Of a stretch of 58,609 bases of DNA, positions 36,008-46,356 are shown in pieces (position 1 is the first letter of the stretch; each line of letters opens with the position of its first letter). The notes under the pieces were generated by a model. It worked only from the letters and a program-made list of their open reading frames with translations. It did not search any database and had not been told where the DNA came from. The stretch is from Alphaproteobacteria bacterium (GTDB taxonomy: Bacteria > Pseudomonadota > Alphaproteobacteria > UBA11136). The stretch spans positions 1-58,609 of the forward strand of contig JASLYJ010000007.1 of the NCBI GenBank assembly GCA_030739855.1, read 5' to 3'. Made by a program: the position numbers and the translations under genes.

Positions 36008-37294
36008 TTAGATGCGCGGTTTTTCAAAGACCACAATACGGTTGGAATTTGTGCCGCACGTATTGTTGCGAACGCCCCAGCAATTGGACGTCTTGGTAAA
36101 GTCTTGGGCGTTGATGAGGGCACAGACCGGATCGAGCCGGTGATCCATGGGAAGGGCCGCTGCCACCTCAAGAACCGCTTCTTCCAGGCGCACCTTTCCA
36201 CGCCGCACCTCCCCCACCTCGAAGGCCATAAACCCGCCGGGGGAAAGGACACGAGCAAATTCCAAGAAAGCCGACTTCATGAACGCCGTCCACACCTCCA
36301 GTGACCTAAAAGCGGCGATCTCCAACCCGGAGGTATCGACGCCGTTAAACCAACAGCGCAACCAATTGTCCTTGTGATAATCCACGGTATCGAGGAAGGG
36401 TGGCGAGGTAACGATCAACGACACTAGGGAATCAGCGATCCTCGGTGTCTCCCGGGCCGACCCCGTGAACAGCGCCACCCGCCCTCGGCAGGCTTTTACA
36501 TCTTTGACAATTTCAAGGTCACGCAACAGAGAACGGGTTTTTTTGAGAATCAGCGGTTTAATGGAGCGAAATTCCGGACGCTGCTTCCTTCTCGCATTGA
36601 TCTTGCGCTGGGAGGCGACGGAAACAGCCTGGTTAGGTGGCATAGTGTAAACGGAGAAAAACCCGCTCGAGTGGCCAGTAAGCCGGCTAGTGGCCACCAT
36701 ACGAATCCAGTCGTCTACCTCATCGAGCGTTCCTTGGTTTTCGCGCGTCAGGAGATGGTCGCGGAGATTGGTAATCTGGCGCAGGGTTTTGGGATGATAA
36801 AAGACGTGCAAGCTGTCCTCCAACTCTACGGGACGATCCAGATCTAGTTCCTCAAGTCGCTCTTCCACCCGTGCCGCAGGGGGGGGGTGCAATCTTGGTT
36901 CCGTCAATAGACGGCACAAGGGATTAACGTCGCATCCTAGGGGAACCCGTCTATGCAGCAGGGCCTCGATCACCGTGGTGCCACGTCCCATAAAGGGGTC
37001 GTAAACAACGTCTCCGGGCGCGCTCAAGTGCTCTATAAAGAAAGCTGGAAGCTGGGGTTTGAAACAAGCACGGTAGGAAATTTCGTGAAGAGAGCCGGCA
37101 TGGCGCTGGCGTGATGTCCAGAACTCGTTGGTGAAAACGGGAACATGGCCGAGACGGGATTCCCTGGTTTTGCCGCCAAAGGCCCGCCATGCAGCAACCT
37201 TATGCAGGAACGATTCCCGCAGGTCGGGAAATGCCATACCCCGGGACGGAGAAACGGATGATTCGCGGCGGCGAAGAACGGAATCCTGGTTCAT
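36008..37294 (-). CDS. DNA methyltransferase (amino-methyltransferase fold), no restriction partner visible
   Basis: A 428-aa SAM-dependent methyltransferase. It has SAM motif I DPFMGRGTT (residues 99-107), followed by LGCDVNPL. About 190 residues later comes the catalytic motif IV TSPPF (296-300), then FMAFEVGEV near the C-terminus. S/TPPY/F motifs act on exocyclic amino groups (N4-cytosine or N6-adenine). The order motif I, long spacer, motif IV is the alpha-type order, with the spacer as probable target-recognition region. No endonuclease or specificity gene is adjacent, so it looks like a solitary methylase. The start at 37294 has AGGGGA 4-5 bp upstream. An RNA substrate cannot be excluded. 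Confidence 0.8.
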   Translation of the reverse strand: MNQDSVLRRRESSVSPSRGMAFPDLRESFLHKVAAWRAFGGKTRESRLGHVPVFTNEFWTSRQRHAGSLHEISYRACFKPQLPAFFIEHLSAPGDVVYDPFMGRGTTVIEALLHRRVPLGCDVNPLCRLLTEPRLHPPPAARVEERLEELDLDRPVELEDSLHVFYHPKTLRQITNLRDHLLTRENQGTLDEVDDWIRMVATSRLTGHSSGFFSVYTMPPNQAVSVASQRKINARRKQRPEFRSIKPLILKKTRSLLRDLEIVKDVKACRGRVALFTGSARETPRIADSLVSLIVTSPPFLDTVDYHKDNWLRCWFNGVDTSGLEIAAFRSLEVWTAFMKSAFLEFARVLSPGGFMAFEVGEVRRGKVRLEEAVLEVAAALPMDHRLDPVCALINAQDFTKTSNCWGVRNNTCGTNSNRIVVFEKPRI

Positions 37295-37363
37295 GCGTTC
37301 CCCTGCAAAAAATGCTTGGAACGGGAAAATCGGCAATACTGTAGTACGGTTAGGTGGGAATTT

Positions 37364-38806
37364 CTAGCGCGACAAGTCAGAGCGCCCCATCAGATATTTA
37401 TCCACCGCTCGGGCACACTGGCGTCCCTCGTGGATAGCCCAGACTACTAGTGATTGCCCGCGGCGCATGTCGCCAGCGGTGAAGACTTTGTCGAGAGAGG
37501 TTTGGTAGTTATCAGTGTCGGCAACCACATTGCTGCAGATGTCTAGTCCCACGCCAAGATCGGACAGCAGCCCCTCTTCCACAGGGTGCAGAAATCCCAT
37601 AGCAAGCAAAATCAGGTCAGCCTTAAGTCTTGTAGCGCTGCCTTCCACCTCCTTCATGGTCAGACGGCCGTCCTTATCCGTTTCCCATTCCAGATGAATA
37701 ATCTCTAACCCGGTGACGCGGCCGTCCTCCCCCTCGAAACGCTTGGTAGCGACGCTCCAGTCCCGTTCGCAGCCCTCCTCGTGGGAAGAGGAAGTGCGTA
37801 GTTTCAACGGCCAGTTGGGCCAGATAAGCGCTTTGTCTTCCATCTCCGGAGGCTTAGCGAGGATTTCCAACTGCACGACCGAAAGTGCCCCCTGGCGGTT
37901 GGAGGTACCGATACAGTCGGAACCAGTGTCGCCGCCGCCAATCACCACCACATGCTTACCTTCAGCGCTGATGGTATCCGAATCGGTAATAGTCTTTCCC
38001 TCATTACGGAGATTCTGCTGGCTGAGGAAGGGCATAGCGAAATGAATACCATCCAGATCACGGCCCGGAACCTCCAGATCACGTGGCTTCTCCGACCCGC
38101 CGGAAAGCACCACAGCGTCGAAGCCCACCATGAGATCAGCTGCCATCACATCCACACCCACATGGCAGTTGGTGCGGAAGGTGACGCCCTCATCGTACAT
38201 CTGATCTACCCGGCGTTCCACAATATGCTTTTCCAGCTTGAAGTCGGGAATGCCGTAACGCAGGAGCCCACCGGGATTGCCGTTCTTTTCGAATACCGTC
38301 ACCTCGTGACCAGCGCGAATGAGTTGCTGAGCGCAGGCCAAACCCGCTGGGCCGGAACCCACAACGGCAACAGTTTTCCCGGTTTTATCTTGTGACGGCT
38401 GCGGTGTGATCCAGCCTTCCCGCCAGCCATGCTCAGTAATGCTAAGTTCGATGTTCTTGATGGTTACAGGCTGGTTGATAATGTTGAGGGTGCAAGATTC
38501 CTCGCATGGCGCGGGGCAGATACGCCCCGTGAACTCGGGAAAATTGTTGGTGGAATGAAGAACCTCCAAGGCGCGGCGCCACTGTCCCCGATACACAAGA
38601 TCGTTCCAGTCGGGGATGATGTTGTGGACCGGACAACCCTGGTGACAGAAGGGAATACCGCAATCCATGCAGCGCGCCGCCTGTTTGGTAAGGACTTCAT
38701 CTTCTGGGGGAAAAGTAAACTCCCGGTAATTGGAGACGCGCTCGTCCGGCGGCAGTGAAGACACTCCCTGGCACTTGATTTCAAGAAAACCGGTGAGCTT
38801 ACCCAT
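37364..38806 (-). CDS. gltD: Glutamate synthase [NADPH] small subunit (GltD)
   Basis: The beta subunit feeds NADPH electrons through FAD and 4Fe-4S clusters to GltB. The 480-aa protein has the N-terminal cysteine clusters [17 protein letters not shown] and CPAPCEESC, the FAD motif [15 protein letters not shown] (about 150-164) and the NADPH motif [12 protein letters not shown] (about 288-299). The ending [27 protein letters not shown] is present as [14 protein letters not shown]. The length matches Azospirillum GltD. It overlaps gltB by 8 bp, giving coupled translation of the two subunits. Confidence 0.96.
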   Translation of the reverse strand: MGKLTGFLEIKCQGVSSLPPDERVSNYREFTFPPEDEVLTKQAARCMDCGIPFCHQGCPVHNIIPDWNDLVYRGQWRRALEVLHSTNNFPEFTGRICPAPCEESCTLNIINQPVTIKNIELSITEHGWREGWITPQPSQDKTGKTVAVVGSGPAGLACAQQLIRAGHEVTVFEKNGNPGGLLRYGIPDFKLEKHIVERRVDQMYDEGVTFRTNCHVGVDVMAADLMVGFDAVVLSGGSEKPRDLEVPGRDLDGIHFAMPFLSQQNLRNEGKTITDSDTISAEGKHVVVIGGGDTGSDCIGTSNRQGALSVVQLEILAKPPEMEDKALIWPNWPLKLRTSSSHEEGCERDWSVATKRFEGEDGRVTGLEIIHLEWETDKDGRLTMKEVEGSATRLKADLILLAMGFLHPVEEGLLSDLGVGLDICSNVVADTDNYQTSLDKVFTAGDMRRGQSLVVWAIHEGRQCARAVDKYLMGRSDLSR

Positions 38807-41800
38807 AAGTGCGGTGTCCTTCTTTGGCTCCGGAGGAGTCCGCTGTGGCCCGCGCGTTTTCCATCTTCTTTAGAGCGCGGCGATAATCTATCGGTATAAC
38901 CTTGACAAATTTGGGAAGGGAATCCTCCCAGTCGTCCAAGATATCGCGCGCCCGCATGCTTTTGGTATAGTGCAGGTGCCTCTTGATCAGGCAATGAAGC
39001 CGCGCCGCGTCGAAACGTGTCATATCGTGCATCAGGTCCACTAGGCTGTGGATTTCTGGGTCGTCGCCCTGACGGACGAAGTATTCTGGGACCTCATCTT
39101 CCTGCGCTATGGGTTCAAGCTCCACCATGGCGAGATTGCAGCGGTGCTCGAAATCACCGTCCTCGTCAAACACGTAGGCAATACCACCGCTCATGCCGGC
39201 GGCAAAATTGCGGCCAGTCCTACCCAGTACCACGACGATGCCACCAGTCATGTATTCGCAGCAATGGTCGCCCGCACCTTCGATGACTGCTACGGCTCCA
39301 GAATTGCGTATTGCTAAACGTTCCCCCGCCACACCACGGAAATAGCACTCGCCGGAAATAGCACCATAAAGAACGGTGTTACCAACTATGATGTTGTCTT
39401 CGGCAACGAGGGAGGATTCCTCCGGCGGGTAGATCACTAGACGCCCGCCGGAAAGTCCTTTGCCCACGTAGTCGTTGGCCTCTCCAGCCAGTTCCACCGA
39501 AATACCGTGGGCTAGGAAGGCACCGAAACTCTGCCCTGCGGTCCCGGCAAGATGAATACTGATGGTGTCTTCGGGCAGACCTTGGTGGCCGTAACGCTTG
39601 GCTACTTCACCAGAGAGCATGGCGCCAAAAGTGCGGTCAGTGTTGACAATAGGCATCTCGATCTTCACAGCTTCACCTTTTTCCAGGGCCGGTGCCGCCC
39701 GTTCCATGAGTTCGCGGTCGAGGATGTAGTGGATGTCGTGGGTTTGTTCTTCGCAATTGTATACGGCCACATCCGCCCCGGCTGTAGGCTTGTGAAGGAT
39801 GCGTGAATAATCCAGCCCTTTGGTTTTCCAGTGGCCGATGGCATCATTCATGTCGAGAAGGTCGCTGCGGCCAATCATCTCGTGGAAGGTGTGGAAACCA
39901 ATTTGCGCCATCAACTCTCGCACTTCCTCGGCCACAAAGAAGAAATAGTTGATCACGTGTTCGGGCTGGCCGGTAAAGCGTTTGCGCAGTTCTTGGTTCT
40001 GTGTAGCTATTCCCACCGGACAGGTGTTGAGATGGCATTTGCGCATCATGACACAGCCAGCTGCGATCAAAGGCGCAGTAGCAAAACCGAATTCGTCAGC
40101 ACCAAGCATGGCGCCAATCACCACATCACGCCCAGTGCGTAGCCCGCCATCCGCCTGGACCGCGATGCGGCCCCGCAGCCTGTTGAGAACTAAGGTCTGA
40201 TGAGTTTCGGCGAGACCGATCTCCCACGGAGAGCCCGCATGTTTAATGGAGGTCAAGGGCGACGCTCCGGTGCCACCATCGAAGCCGGCGATGGTTACAT
40301 GATCGGCGCGCGCCTTGGCCACGCCCGCTGCCACCGTGCCCACACCCACCTCGGAAGCCAGCTTGACGCTTATGCGGGCGTTGTGATTGACGTTCTTTAA
40401 GTCGAAGATGAGCTGCGCCAAATCCTCGATAGAATAGATGTCGTGATGGGGCGGCGGAGAAATAAGGATCACACCGGGGGTGGAATGACGCACTCTGGCG
40501 ATAACGGCGTTCACTTTGTAACCGGGGAGCTGGCCGCCCTCACCGGGTTTGGCGCCCTGACAGATCTTGATTTGGATGTCGTCGGCATTGACCAGATATT
40601 CGGCGGTAACACCAAAACGACCCGAGGCCACCTGTTTTATAGCTGAACACGCGGAATCGCCGTTTTCTAGTGGTTTGAAGCGTTCCGGCTCTTCGCCGCC
40701 CTCACCACTATTGGATTTACCGCCTATGCGGTTCATGGCAATCGCCATGGTGGTGTGGGCCTCCCTAGAAATAGAGCCGAAGGACATAGCCCCGGTGGCA
40801 AAACGTTTGACAATTTCGGATGCTGGCTCCACCTCCTCTAGTGGAACGGGTTTGCCCGCCGAACCCAGCTTCATAAGCCCGCGCAGGGTCATCACGCGTT
40901 CATCTTGTTCGTTCACCAGTGCCGTGAACTTACGATATTTATCGGGAAGGCTTCCGCGCACAGCATGCTGAAGGTTGGCAATGGTCTCCGGCGACCACAT
41001 GTGGTCTTCGCCACGCAAGCGAAAGGCGTATTCACCACCCACATCCAGGAAATCACGATAGATATGGGCATCGCCATAGGCTTGGCGATGACGTTCCAGC
41101 GTTTCTTCGATCACCTCGGCCAGACCCACACCTTCAACGATAGTGGAGGTTCCCGTGAAATAGGAAGAAACAAATTCGCTTGACAGTCCCACGGCATCAA
41201 AAATCTGTGCCCCGCAATAAGATTGGTAAGTGGAGATCCCCATTTTCGACATGATTTTCAAGATTGCCTTGTTGGCGGCCTTGATATAGTGCCGGTGTAC
41301 GTCGGCTTCAGAGAGATTGCACTCGCCCTCCTGTTCCAAACCGGCGTGGATCGCAGATAGGCTCTCAAAGACAAGATAGGGGTTAATGGCCTCGGCGCCG
41401 TACCCTGCCAGAACCGCAAGGTGGTGCAGTTCTCGGGCCTCGCCGGTTTCGATCACCAGCCCGGTGCGCGTCCGCAGCCCCATATTGATGAGGTGATGAT
41501 GTACCGCCGAGACGGCGAGAAGCGCCGGCAGGGCCACATGAGCTTCGTCCATGCTGCGATCGGATAGGACCAGCACGTTGACGCCGCTCTCAACAGCGTG
41601 TTGCGCCTTCTCGCATAGTTCCGCAAGGCCCACCTCCATCCCCGCTGCCCCCTTGTCGGCTAGGGTGCATATGTCCAGAGTAAGAGACCTAAAATGGCCG
41701 TCTGTCCTAAGCTCGATATGGCGGAGTTTCTCAGTATCAGCGTTGGTGAGGATGGGCTGACGCACCTCGAGCCGCATATGCCCACCACCGTCGCTGGACC

Positions 41801-43493
41801 CCAGCAGGTTGGGACGGGGCCCGATGAAGGAGGCCAGCGACATCACCAGTTCCTCGCGTATGGGGTCAATGGCCGGGTTCGTGACCTGGGCAAAGCACTG
41901 CTTGAAATAGGTGTAGAGCAATTTCGGCTTTGACGAGAGAACCGAAAGCGGGGTGTCTGTGCCCATGGAACCCGTAGGCTCTATTCCCGCCAGAGCCATG
42001 GGCTTGAGGAAGACCGTGATATCCTCCTGGGTATAGCCGAAGGCCTGCTGGCGGTCGAGAAGGGCCTCTGGATCGGGGGTCGGGAGTTGTCCTCCGTTGT
42101 CACCGTCAAGGTCTTCGAGACGGAACTGGGTGGCGTCAAGCCAGTCCTGATAGGGCTTGGCCGCCGCCAACTCGGCTTTTACCTTCTCATCATCAATAAT
42201 GCGACCCTCCTCGAGGTCGATGAGGAACATCTTGCCCGGCTGTAGGCGCCATTTCTTGACGATTTTTTCTTCGGGAACCGTCAGCACTCCCATTTCTGAG
42301 GCCAGCATTACTAAATCATCATCGGTAACGTAATAGCGTGCTGGCCGAAGACCGTTACGGTCCAGAGTGGCACCAATCTGCTTCCCGTCGGTAAAAGCAA
42401 TGGCGGCGGGACCGTCCCAAGGCTCCATAATCCCTGCGTAATATTCGTAAAAAGCCCGCCGCGTCTCATCCATCAGAGGATTCCCGGACCAAGATTCAGG
42501 AATCAGCAGCATCATAGCGTGGGACAGGGAATAGCCCCCCGCCACAAGAAGCTCCAGAGCGTTGTCGATACAGGCGGAATCGGACTGGCCCTCAGCGATG
42601 AGAGGCCAGATCTTGTCGAGATCGTCGCCAAGAAGCTCCGAAACCATGGAGCGGCGGCGCGCATTCATCCAGTTAAGATTACCGCGCAGAGTGTTGATCT
42701 CGCCGTTATGGCAGAGAATCCGAAAAGGCTGGGCTAGGCTCCAGGTGGGAAAGGTATTGGTGGAAAAGCGCTGATGCACCAGGGCCAGAGCCGAAACCAT
42801 GCGTTCGTCGGTGAGGTCCTTATAAAAGGACCGCACCTGATGGGACAGCACCATACCCTTGAACAGTAGAGTCCGTGACGAGAAGGAGGGGATGTAGAAG
42901 TTTTCCATACCTTTTATTTGACCCACCAGTTCAGCAGCGGAGTTTTCTAGTTGCTTGCGAATAACGAAAAGCCTGCGCTCAAATGCATCCTGGTCGGGAC
43001 AGGACTCGCCACGCCCCACAAAAAGCTGGCGGATAATGGGTTCGGTAGCTCTAACGCTTTCCCCGATATCGCTGTTGTCCACCGGCACATCGCGCCAGCC
43101 CAACACCTTCTGCCCTTCGAAAACGATGAACTGTTCCAACAAGGATTCGCATTTTTTCCGCGCCGCAGGATCGTGTGGTGGCAGGAATAACATGGCCACG
43201 CCGTATTCGCCTTCCGGCGGCAAATCGATCCCGGTGGCAACGCATTCGGCACGCAGGAAGGCATCTGGCATCTGAATCAGGATCCCCGCCCCGTCACCGG
43301 CCTTGGGGTCGGCCCCCACGGCACCACGATGGGTGAGATTCTCGAGGATGGTCAGCCCCTGACGGATGATTTCGTGGCTTTTCACGTTCTTGATATTGGC
43401 CACAAAACCGATGCCACAGGAATCATGCTCATTCCGCGGATCGTAAAGCCCCTGTGGGGGCGGCAGGGCGGAGTGGGTTTTTTTACTAGTCAA
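38799..43493 (-). CDS. gltB: Glutamate synthase [NADPH] large subunit (GltB)
   Basis: Transfers the amide nitrogen of glutamine to 2-oxoglutarate with ammonia channelled internally. The product is 1564 aa, with an N-terminal class II amidotransferase whose nucleophile is Cys26 in HDSCGIGF after removal of a 25-residue propeptide. The central and FMN domains show [17 protein letters not shown] and GEGGQLPG, the 3Fe-4S cluster lies in [13 protein letters not shown] (about residue 1146), and a C-terminal beta-helix is rich in glycine. The in-frame start is a TTG at 43491-43493, the only usual start codon before Cys26, and it has no clear ribosome-binding site. It heads the gltBD pair. Confidence 0.95.
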   Translation of the reverse strand: MTSKKTHSALPPPQGLYDPRNEHDSCGIGFVANIKNVKSHEIIRQGLTILENLTHRGAVGADPKAGDGAGILIQMPDAFLRAECVATGIDLPPEGEYGVAMLFLPPHDPAARKKCESLLEQFIVFEGQKVLGWRDVPVDNSDIGESVRATEPIIRQLFVGRGESCPDQDAFERRLFVIRKQLENSAAELVGQIKGMENFYIPSFSSRTLLFKGMVLSHQVRSFYKDLTDERMVSALALVHQRFSTNTFPTWSLAQPFRILCHNGEINTLRGNLNWMNARRRSMVSELLGDDLDKIWPLIAEGQSDSACIDNALELLVAGGYSLSHAMMLLIPESWSGNPLMDETRRAFYEYYAGIMEPWDGPAAIAFTDGKQIGATLDRNGLRPARYYVTDDDLVMLASEMGVLTVPEEKIVKKWRLQPGKMFLIDLEEGRIIDDEKVKAELAAAKPYQDWLDATQFRLEDLDGDNGGQLPTPDPEALLDRQQAFGYTQEDITVFLKPMALAGIEPTGSMGTDTPLSVLSSKPKLLYTYFKQCFAQVTNPAIDPIREELVMSLASFIGPRPNLLGSSDGGGHMRLEVRQPILTNADTEKLRHIELRTDGHFRSLTLDICTLADKGAAGMEVGLAELCEKAQHAVESGVNVLVLSDRSMDEAHVALPALLAVSAVHHHLINMGLRTRTGLVIETGEARELHHLAVLAGYGAEAINPYLVFESLSAIHAGLEQEGECNLSEADVHRHYIKAANKAILKIMSKMGISTYQSYCGAQIFDAVGLSSEFVSSYFTGTSTIVEGVGLAEVIEETLERHRQAYGDAHIYRDFLDVGGEYAFRLRGEDHMWSPETIANLQHAVRGSLPDKYRKFTALVNEQDERVMTLRGLMKLGSAGKPVPLEEVEPASEIVKRFATGAMSFGSISREAHTTMAIAMNRIGGKSNSGEGGEEPERFKPLENGDSACSAIKQVASGRFGVTAEYLVNADDIQIKICQGAKPGEGGQLPGYKVNAVIARVRHSTPGVILISPPPHHDIYSIEDLAQLIFDLKNVNHNARISVKLASEVGVGTVAAGVAKARADHVTIAGFDGGTGASPLTSIKHAGSPWEIGLAETHQTLVLNRLRGRIAVQADGGLRTGRDVVIGAMLGADEFGFATAPLIAAGCVMMRKCHLNTCPVGIATQNQELRKRFTGQPEHVINYFFFVAEEVRELMAQIGFHTFHEMIGRSDLLDMNDAIGHWKTKGLDYSRILHKPTAGADVAVYNCEEQTHDIHYILDRELMERAAPALEKGEAVKIEMPIVNTDRTFGAMLSGEVAKRYGHQGLPEDTISIHLAGTAGQSFGAFLAHGISVELAGEANDYVGKGLSGGRLVIYPPEESSLVAEDNIIVGNTVLYGAISGECYFRGVAGERLAIRNSGAVAVIEGAGDHCCEYMTGGIVVVLGRTGRNFAAGMSGGIAYVFDEDGDFEHRCNLAMVELEPIAQEDEVPEYFVRQGDDPEIHSLVDLMHDMTRFDAARLHCLIKRHLHYTKSMRARDILDDWEDSLPKFVKVIPIDYRRALKKMENARATADSSGAKEGHRTYG

Positions 43494-43791
43494 AACTGTA
43501 AAGCCATTCGTCGTTGTTTCATCCCCTTACAGCGGCCCTGAAAAGAGTTGTGCCGCACCTCACGCGCAAGCCACCAAAGTTTTTACATATATGGGTTTTC
43601 CGAGGCATCGAGCCGCGCATGGGCCGCACAAACTAACGGAGAATGGTGAAAATCGCAAAGCCTTGCGTAACCCTCTACGGTAAGGAAATTATCCTCAAGA
43701 AGTATCTACGTGCCGCCGTTAAACTGCGGTGTAATGTCACGGCTGTAAAAAATTTTATAGATCAATGGGTTGTTACATGTATGTTGGCGTC
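43494..43791. other. Divergent regulatory gap between gltB and the MoaD/ThiS-like gene
   Basis: About 300 bp without a supported gene. On the minus strand TAAGGGGATGAAAC near 43515-43530 resembles a ribosome-binding site, but the ATGs after it (43523 and 43508) are out of frame with gltB and would give only a 10-codon peptide. The stretch around 43744-43765 is A/T-rich and could hold a promoter for the rightward gene. No sigma-70 pair convinced me. Confidence 0.35.
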
Positions 43792-44157
43792 ATGACATCG
43801 CATAATGTTCAAAACTCCGAAAAACCGCCTCTGGCGGGTGCTTCCCCCATAGGGCACAACTCCGCCGCTTGCACTGTGCGAGTGGAATTACGCCTGTTTA
43901 ACAGCCTCGCCCGCTATAACGGCAGTAGCGGACATAGCCGTCACATGGAACTGGAAGCAGGAGATACCGTGGGTGATATTCTCCGCCGTCTCGGTATCCC
44001 ACCTGACGAAGTCTTTCTGGTTCTTGTCAATGGGTGCGATATCACGCCACGACTGAATGGCGGACCACGCCTAGGCTTTACCGTGGATGAAGGCGACGTG
44101 GTGGCCCTGTCTGGCCCCGTCCCCTACAGTTGGGGCTACGGCGCGCCTGTGGTGTAA
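43792..44157 (+). CDS. MoaD/ThiS-like beta-grasp protein without a C-terminal GG
   Basis: A 121-aa protein with a disordered N-terminus (about 25 residues) followed by a ubiquitin-like beta-grasp domain. VRVELRLFNSLARYNG starts the fold, LEAGDTVGDILRRLGIPPDEVFLVLVNG is the typical MoaD/ThiS core, and DVVALSGPVPYS closes it. Sulfur-carrier members end in GG, which is adenylated and thiocarboxylated; this one ends GYGAPVV, so normal carrier chemistry is not expected without processing. Starts at 43765 and 43777 are also open. It stands alone, with no moa or thi genes nearby; the function is unknown. Confidence 0.72.
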   Translation: MTSHNVQNSEKPPLAGASPIGHNSAACTVRVELRLFNSLARYNGSSGHSRHMELEAGDTVGDILRRLGIPPDEVFLVLVNGCDITPRLNGGPRLGFTVDEGDVVALSGPVPYSWGYGAPVV

Positions 44158-44185
44158 AGGTAAGGTGGAAGCCATCTAAAACAAT

Positions 44186-44262
44186 TGGCGCGCCCGGCGG
44201 GATTCGAACCCACGACCCCCAGATTAGGAATCTGGTGCTCTATCCAACTGAGCTACGGGCGC
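44186..44262 (-). tRNA. tRNA-Arg (anticodon CCT)
   Basis: A complete 77-nt cloverleaf on the minus strand: acceptor stem GCGCCCG paired with CGGGCGC, D-arm GCTCAGTTGGATAGAGC, anticodon stem CCAGA/TCTGG around loop TTCCTAA (anticodon CCT, reads AGG), T-arm GTGGGTTCGAATCCCGC, discriminator G and a genome-encoded CCA at 44186-44188. It lies 39 bp downstream of the PagL-like gene on the same strand. Confidence 0.97.
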
Positions 44263-44301
44263 TTGAAAGAACGTAGCGATGAGACAGGGCAACGCAGTGG
44301 G

Positions 44302-44835
44302 TTAATCGCCCATAATCCAGTTTATGGGAATGGAGTAGTTGGCCATAAAGGATTCCTCACCGGGATTGCTGTCCGAGAGGCTGGCATTGGAGAGATGGTG
44401 AATAGCGAACCCGATGCGCGAACGGTCCTGGAAACGGTATGAAACCTCACCACCGGAGCGGAATTCCACCTTGTTGCCCAAATCTTTTCCATCCCCCTTG
44501 TCGAAATAGCCTACGGCAAAATCGGGGGTGAAGATGATGCATTTGCATTTGCCAAAATAGAGGTCAATGCCGAACCCCCCATAGCCGTAAACAGCACCAT
44601 CGGAGGTACCGAAGATTCCCACAACTGGTTTAATGATCCACAGCTTTTTGCCCATGCGATATTGGGCGCCGAACTGGGCAGCGGAAGTATCGCGATGAAA
44701 ATCGAAGGCTCCGGCGTTGATAATCAGGTACCCAGGGTCCTCCCCAGCCCGCGCAGGCTCCGGTCCAGCCGAGATGACGAACAAGGCCACCACGGCAATA
44801 CACAGTGTTGCAAGGCGGGACAGAGCGACAGTCAT
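44302..44835 (-). CDS. PagL-like lipid A 3-O-deacylase / acyloxyacyl hydrolase family outer-membrane protein
   Basis: A 177-aa protein with a signal peptide (about 1-30, ending PARA) and alternating hydrophobic strands of a small beta-barrel. Near the C-terminus HHLSNASL followed by SNPGEESF (residues 146-163) matches the PagL active-site layout His-x-Ser-Asn ... Glu (His147, Ser149, Glu160/161). PagL removes a 3-hydroxyacyl chain from lipid A in the outer membrane. Cys97 and Cys99 are unusual for such a barrel. The start at 44835 places the signal peptide first; the longer frame adds 13 residues. The enzymatic call rests on a short motif. Confidence 0.72.
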   Translation of the reverse strand: MTVALSRLATLCIAVVALFVISAGPEPARAGEDPGYLIINAGAFDFHRDTSAAQFGAQYRMGKKLWIIKPVVGIFGTSDGAVYGYGGFGIDLYFGKCKCIIFTPDFAVGYFDKGDGKDLGNKVEFRSGGEVSYRFQDRSRIGFAIHHLSNASLSDSNPGEESFMANYSIPINWIMGD

Positions 44836-45063
44836 GGGGAATGGTTCCACAATCACGAAAAACAATTTTGCCACATCTTACCGGATTCAGCCCCCCGCAC
44901 AAGGTCCTGCCGCCAGGAAACGCGCCGGAAGGCCGACACGATCTAGGCCCGTTCCGCATTACCTGCTTAGCCAAGAGTCTTGAACTCCTCCATATCCACT
45001 GGCTCCACATCCGCCAGTCTAGGAAGAACGGAGTATGAGGAAATTGTCGCCGATCAGGGCTGC

Positions 45064-45561
45064 TTAAGCGATTGAGAGCACCGTTTCCAGCTTCTGGACA
45101 GCTTTTTCTTCGCTCACTTTGTCCACGGCAGCAAATTCGCGCGCCAGACGGTTAAGGGCGGACTGGTAAATCTGGCGCTCAGAGTAGGACTGTTCCTGTT
45201 GATCCGAGTTCCGGAAAAGATCACGTACCACTTCGGCGATGAAAACAGGGTCGCCGGAATTGATCTTGGCCTCGTATTCCTGAGCACGGCGGCTCCACAT
45301 AGTGCGCTTTACACATGGCGCGCTTTTAAGGGCGTTCATGGCCGTCTTCAGGCGGTCACGCGAACTGAGTTTGCGCAAGCCCGAAAGCTTGGCCTTCTCC
45401 ACGGGAACTCGTAGTTCCATGCGGTCCTGTTTGAAATCTATAACAAAAAGTTCAAGGGTGTCGTCACCGATGGTCTGTTTCTCGACGCCGAGAATCTTTC
45501 CCACACCGTGGGTAGGATAGACAACAAAATCTCCGGAGGAAAAAGTGGGGTTCTTTGCCAT
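45064..45561 (-). CDS. carD: CarD family transcription regulator
   Basis: CarD/CdnL proteins bind the RNA polymerase beta subunit and stabilise open complexes, notably at rRNA promoters. The 165-aa protein has the N-terminal Tudor-like RNAP-interaction domain starting FSSGDFVVYPTHGVGKILGVE (two strands around residues 8-28) and MELRVPVEKAKLSGLRKL. The helical DNA-binding C-terminal domain includes WSRRAQEYEAKINSGD. Downstream of fdxA, with its own probable promoter at 45682-45710. Confidence 0.95.
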   Translation of the reverse strand: MAKNPTFSSGDFVVYPTHGVGKILGVEKQTIGDDTLELFVIDFKQDRMELRVPVEKAKLSGLRKLSSRDRLKTAMNALKSAPCVKRTMWSRRAQEYEAKINSGDPVFIAEVVRDLFRNSDQQEQSYSERQIYQSALNRLAREFAAVDKVSEEKAVQKLETVLSIA

Positions 45562-45681
45562 ATGCTTCTCTTTGCCTTTTTTCTCTTTGTACCAACCATA
45601 CGCACAACTTCAACCAAGCCCTCAGCCACCTTACAGAGGGTGGACCAAACCTAGTCTACGTAAAGGTTACTTTTATCAATG

Positions 45682-45710
45682 ATTATAGGGTACTATACCA
45701 TAAAATTCAG
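45682..45710 (-). promoter_or_regulatory. Probable sigma-70-type promoter for carD
   Basis: On the minus strand a perfect -10 TATAAT (45687-45682) lies 17 bp after CTGAAT (45710-45705), a partial -35. Transcription would start near 45675 and leave a leader of about 115 nt before the carD ATG. A GGTA-TAG-TACC inverted repeat lies in the spacer and may be an operator. Confidence 0.45.
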
Positions 45711-45769
45711 CGACCGAATAGCCCCTACCTCTCCATGGGAACGGCTTGTGGCGCCGGGGTATTTTCGCT

Positions 45770-46105
45770 TCAGCATTTTGCCGGTTTAGAGCTGAAATAT
45801 TTCTCGTATTTGTCGGTCACGCCCTTCCAATCGTCGGCGTCGGGGGGATGGGGAATCATACGCGTGATATTTGGCCAGAGATCAGAATATTTATGGTTGA
45901 TCTCAACCCATTTATCAGCGCCGGGCTCGCTGTCGGGGAAGATGGCCTCGGCTGGACATTCCGGTTCACAAACTCCGCAGTCGATGCATTCGTCGGGGTG
46001 GATGACGAGCATGTTCTCGCCCTCGTAGAAACAATCCACAGGACATACTTCGACGCAATCAGTGTATTTGCACTTGATACAAAGGTCATTGACAAAATAG
46101 GTCAT
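45770..46105 (-). CDS. fdxA: 7Fe ferredoxin FdxA (3Fe-4S/4Fe-4S)
   Basis: Small electron carrier of the Azotobacter FdI/FdxA type. The 111-aa protein has the two-cluster cysteine pattern Cys9, 12, 17, 21, 25 and Cys40, 43, 46, 50. The non-canonical first cluster ([17 protein letters not shown]) gives a 3Fe-4S centre. The C-terminal extension ending [14 protein letters not shown] is typical of the family. It precedes carD on the same strand with a 208-bp gap that contains a separate promoter. Its electron partner is not identified. Confidence 0.96.
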   Translation of the reverse strand: MTYFVNDLCIKCKYTDCVEVCPVDCFYEGENMLVIHPDECIDCGVCEPECPAEAIFPDSEPGADKWVEINHKYSDLWPNITRMIPHPPDADDWKGVTDKYEKYFSSKPAKC

Positions 46106-46356
46106 TTTCTTCTCTTCAAACCACTAAACCTGCGGCCGGTCTTGGAACAGGAACAAGTCACACACAATACTTATAAATTCGGGTCATGATCTAGAGATTC
46201 TAGGTGCTAACTTATTCAACAATGGGGGGCTTCATGGCCACTCCCTAACGCAGGGCACTGCCTATTATCACACCCAGTATGTCCTCACAACTACAAGGCC
46301 GACTCAGAGGCTGTCACTAAGAAAAACTTTGCGCCACACGGGAACATTCCCATGGT

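Noticed and set aside
44186-44262. tRNA-Arg as an integration (att) site for a genomic island
   Set aside because: No integrase, no direct repeat of the tRNA 3' end and no foreign-looking genes on either side.
45555-46028. 157-aa plus-strand frame opposite fdxA
   Set aside because: It is antisense to the highly conserved ferredoxin gene and has no recognisable domain.
46318-46356. GGGAA-CA-TTCCC stem after acnA as a terminator
   Set aside because: The stem is only five base pairs and the T-run lies more than 15 bases beyond it, so it is not a convincing intrinsic terminator.
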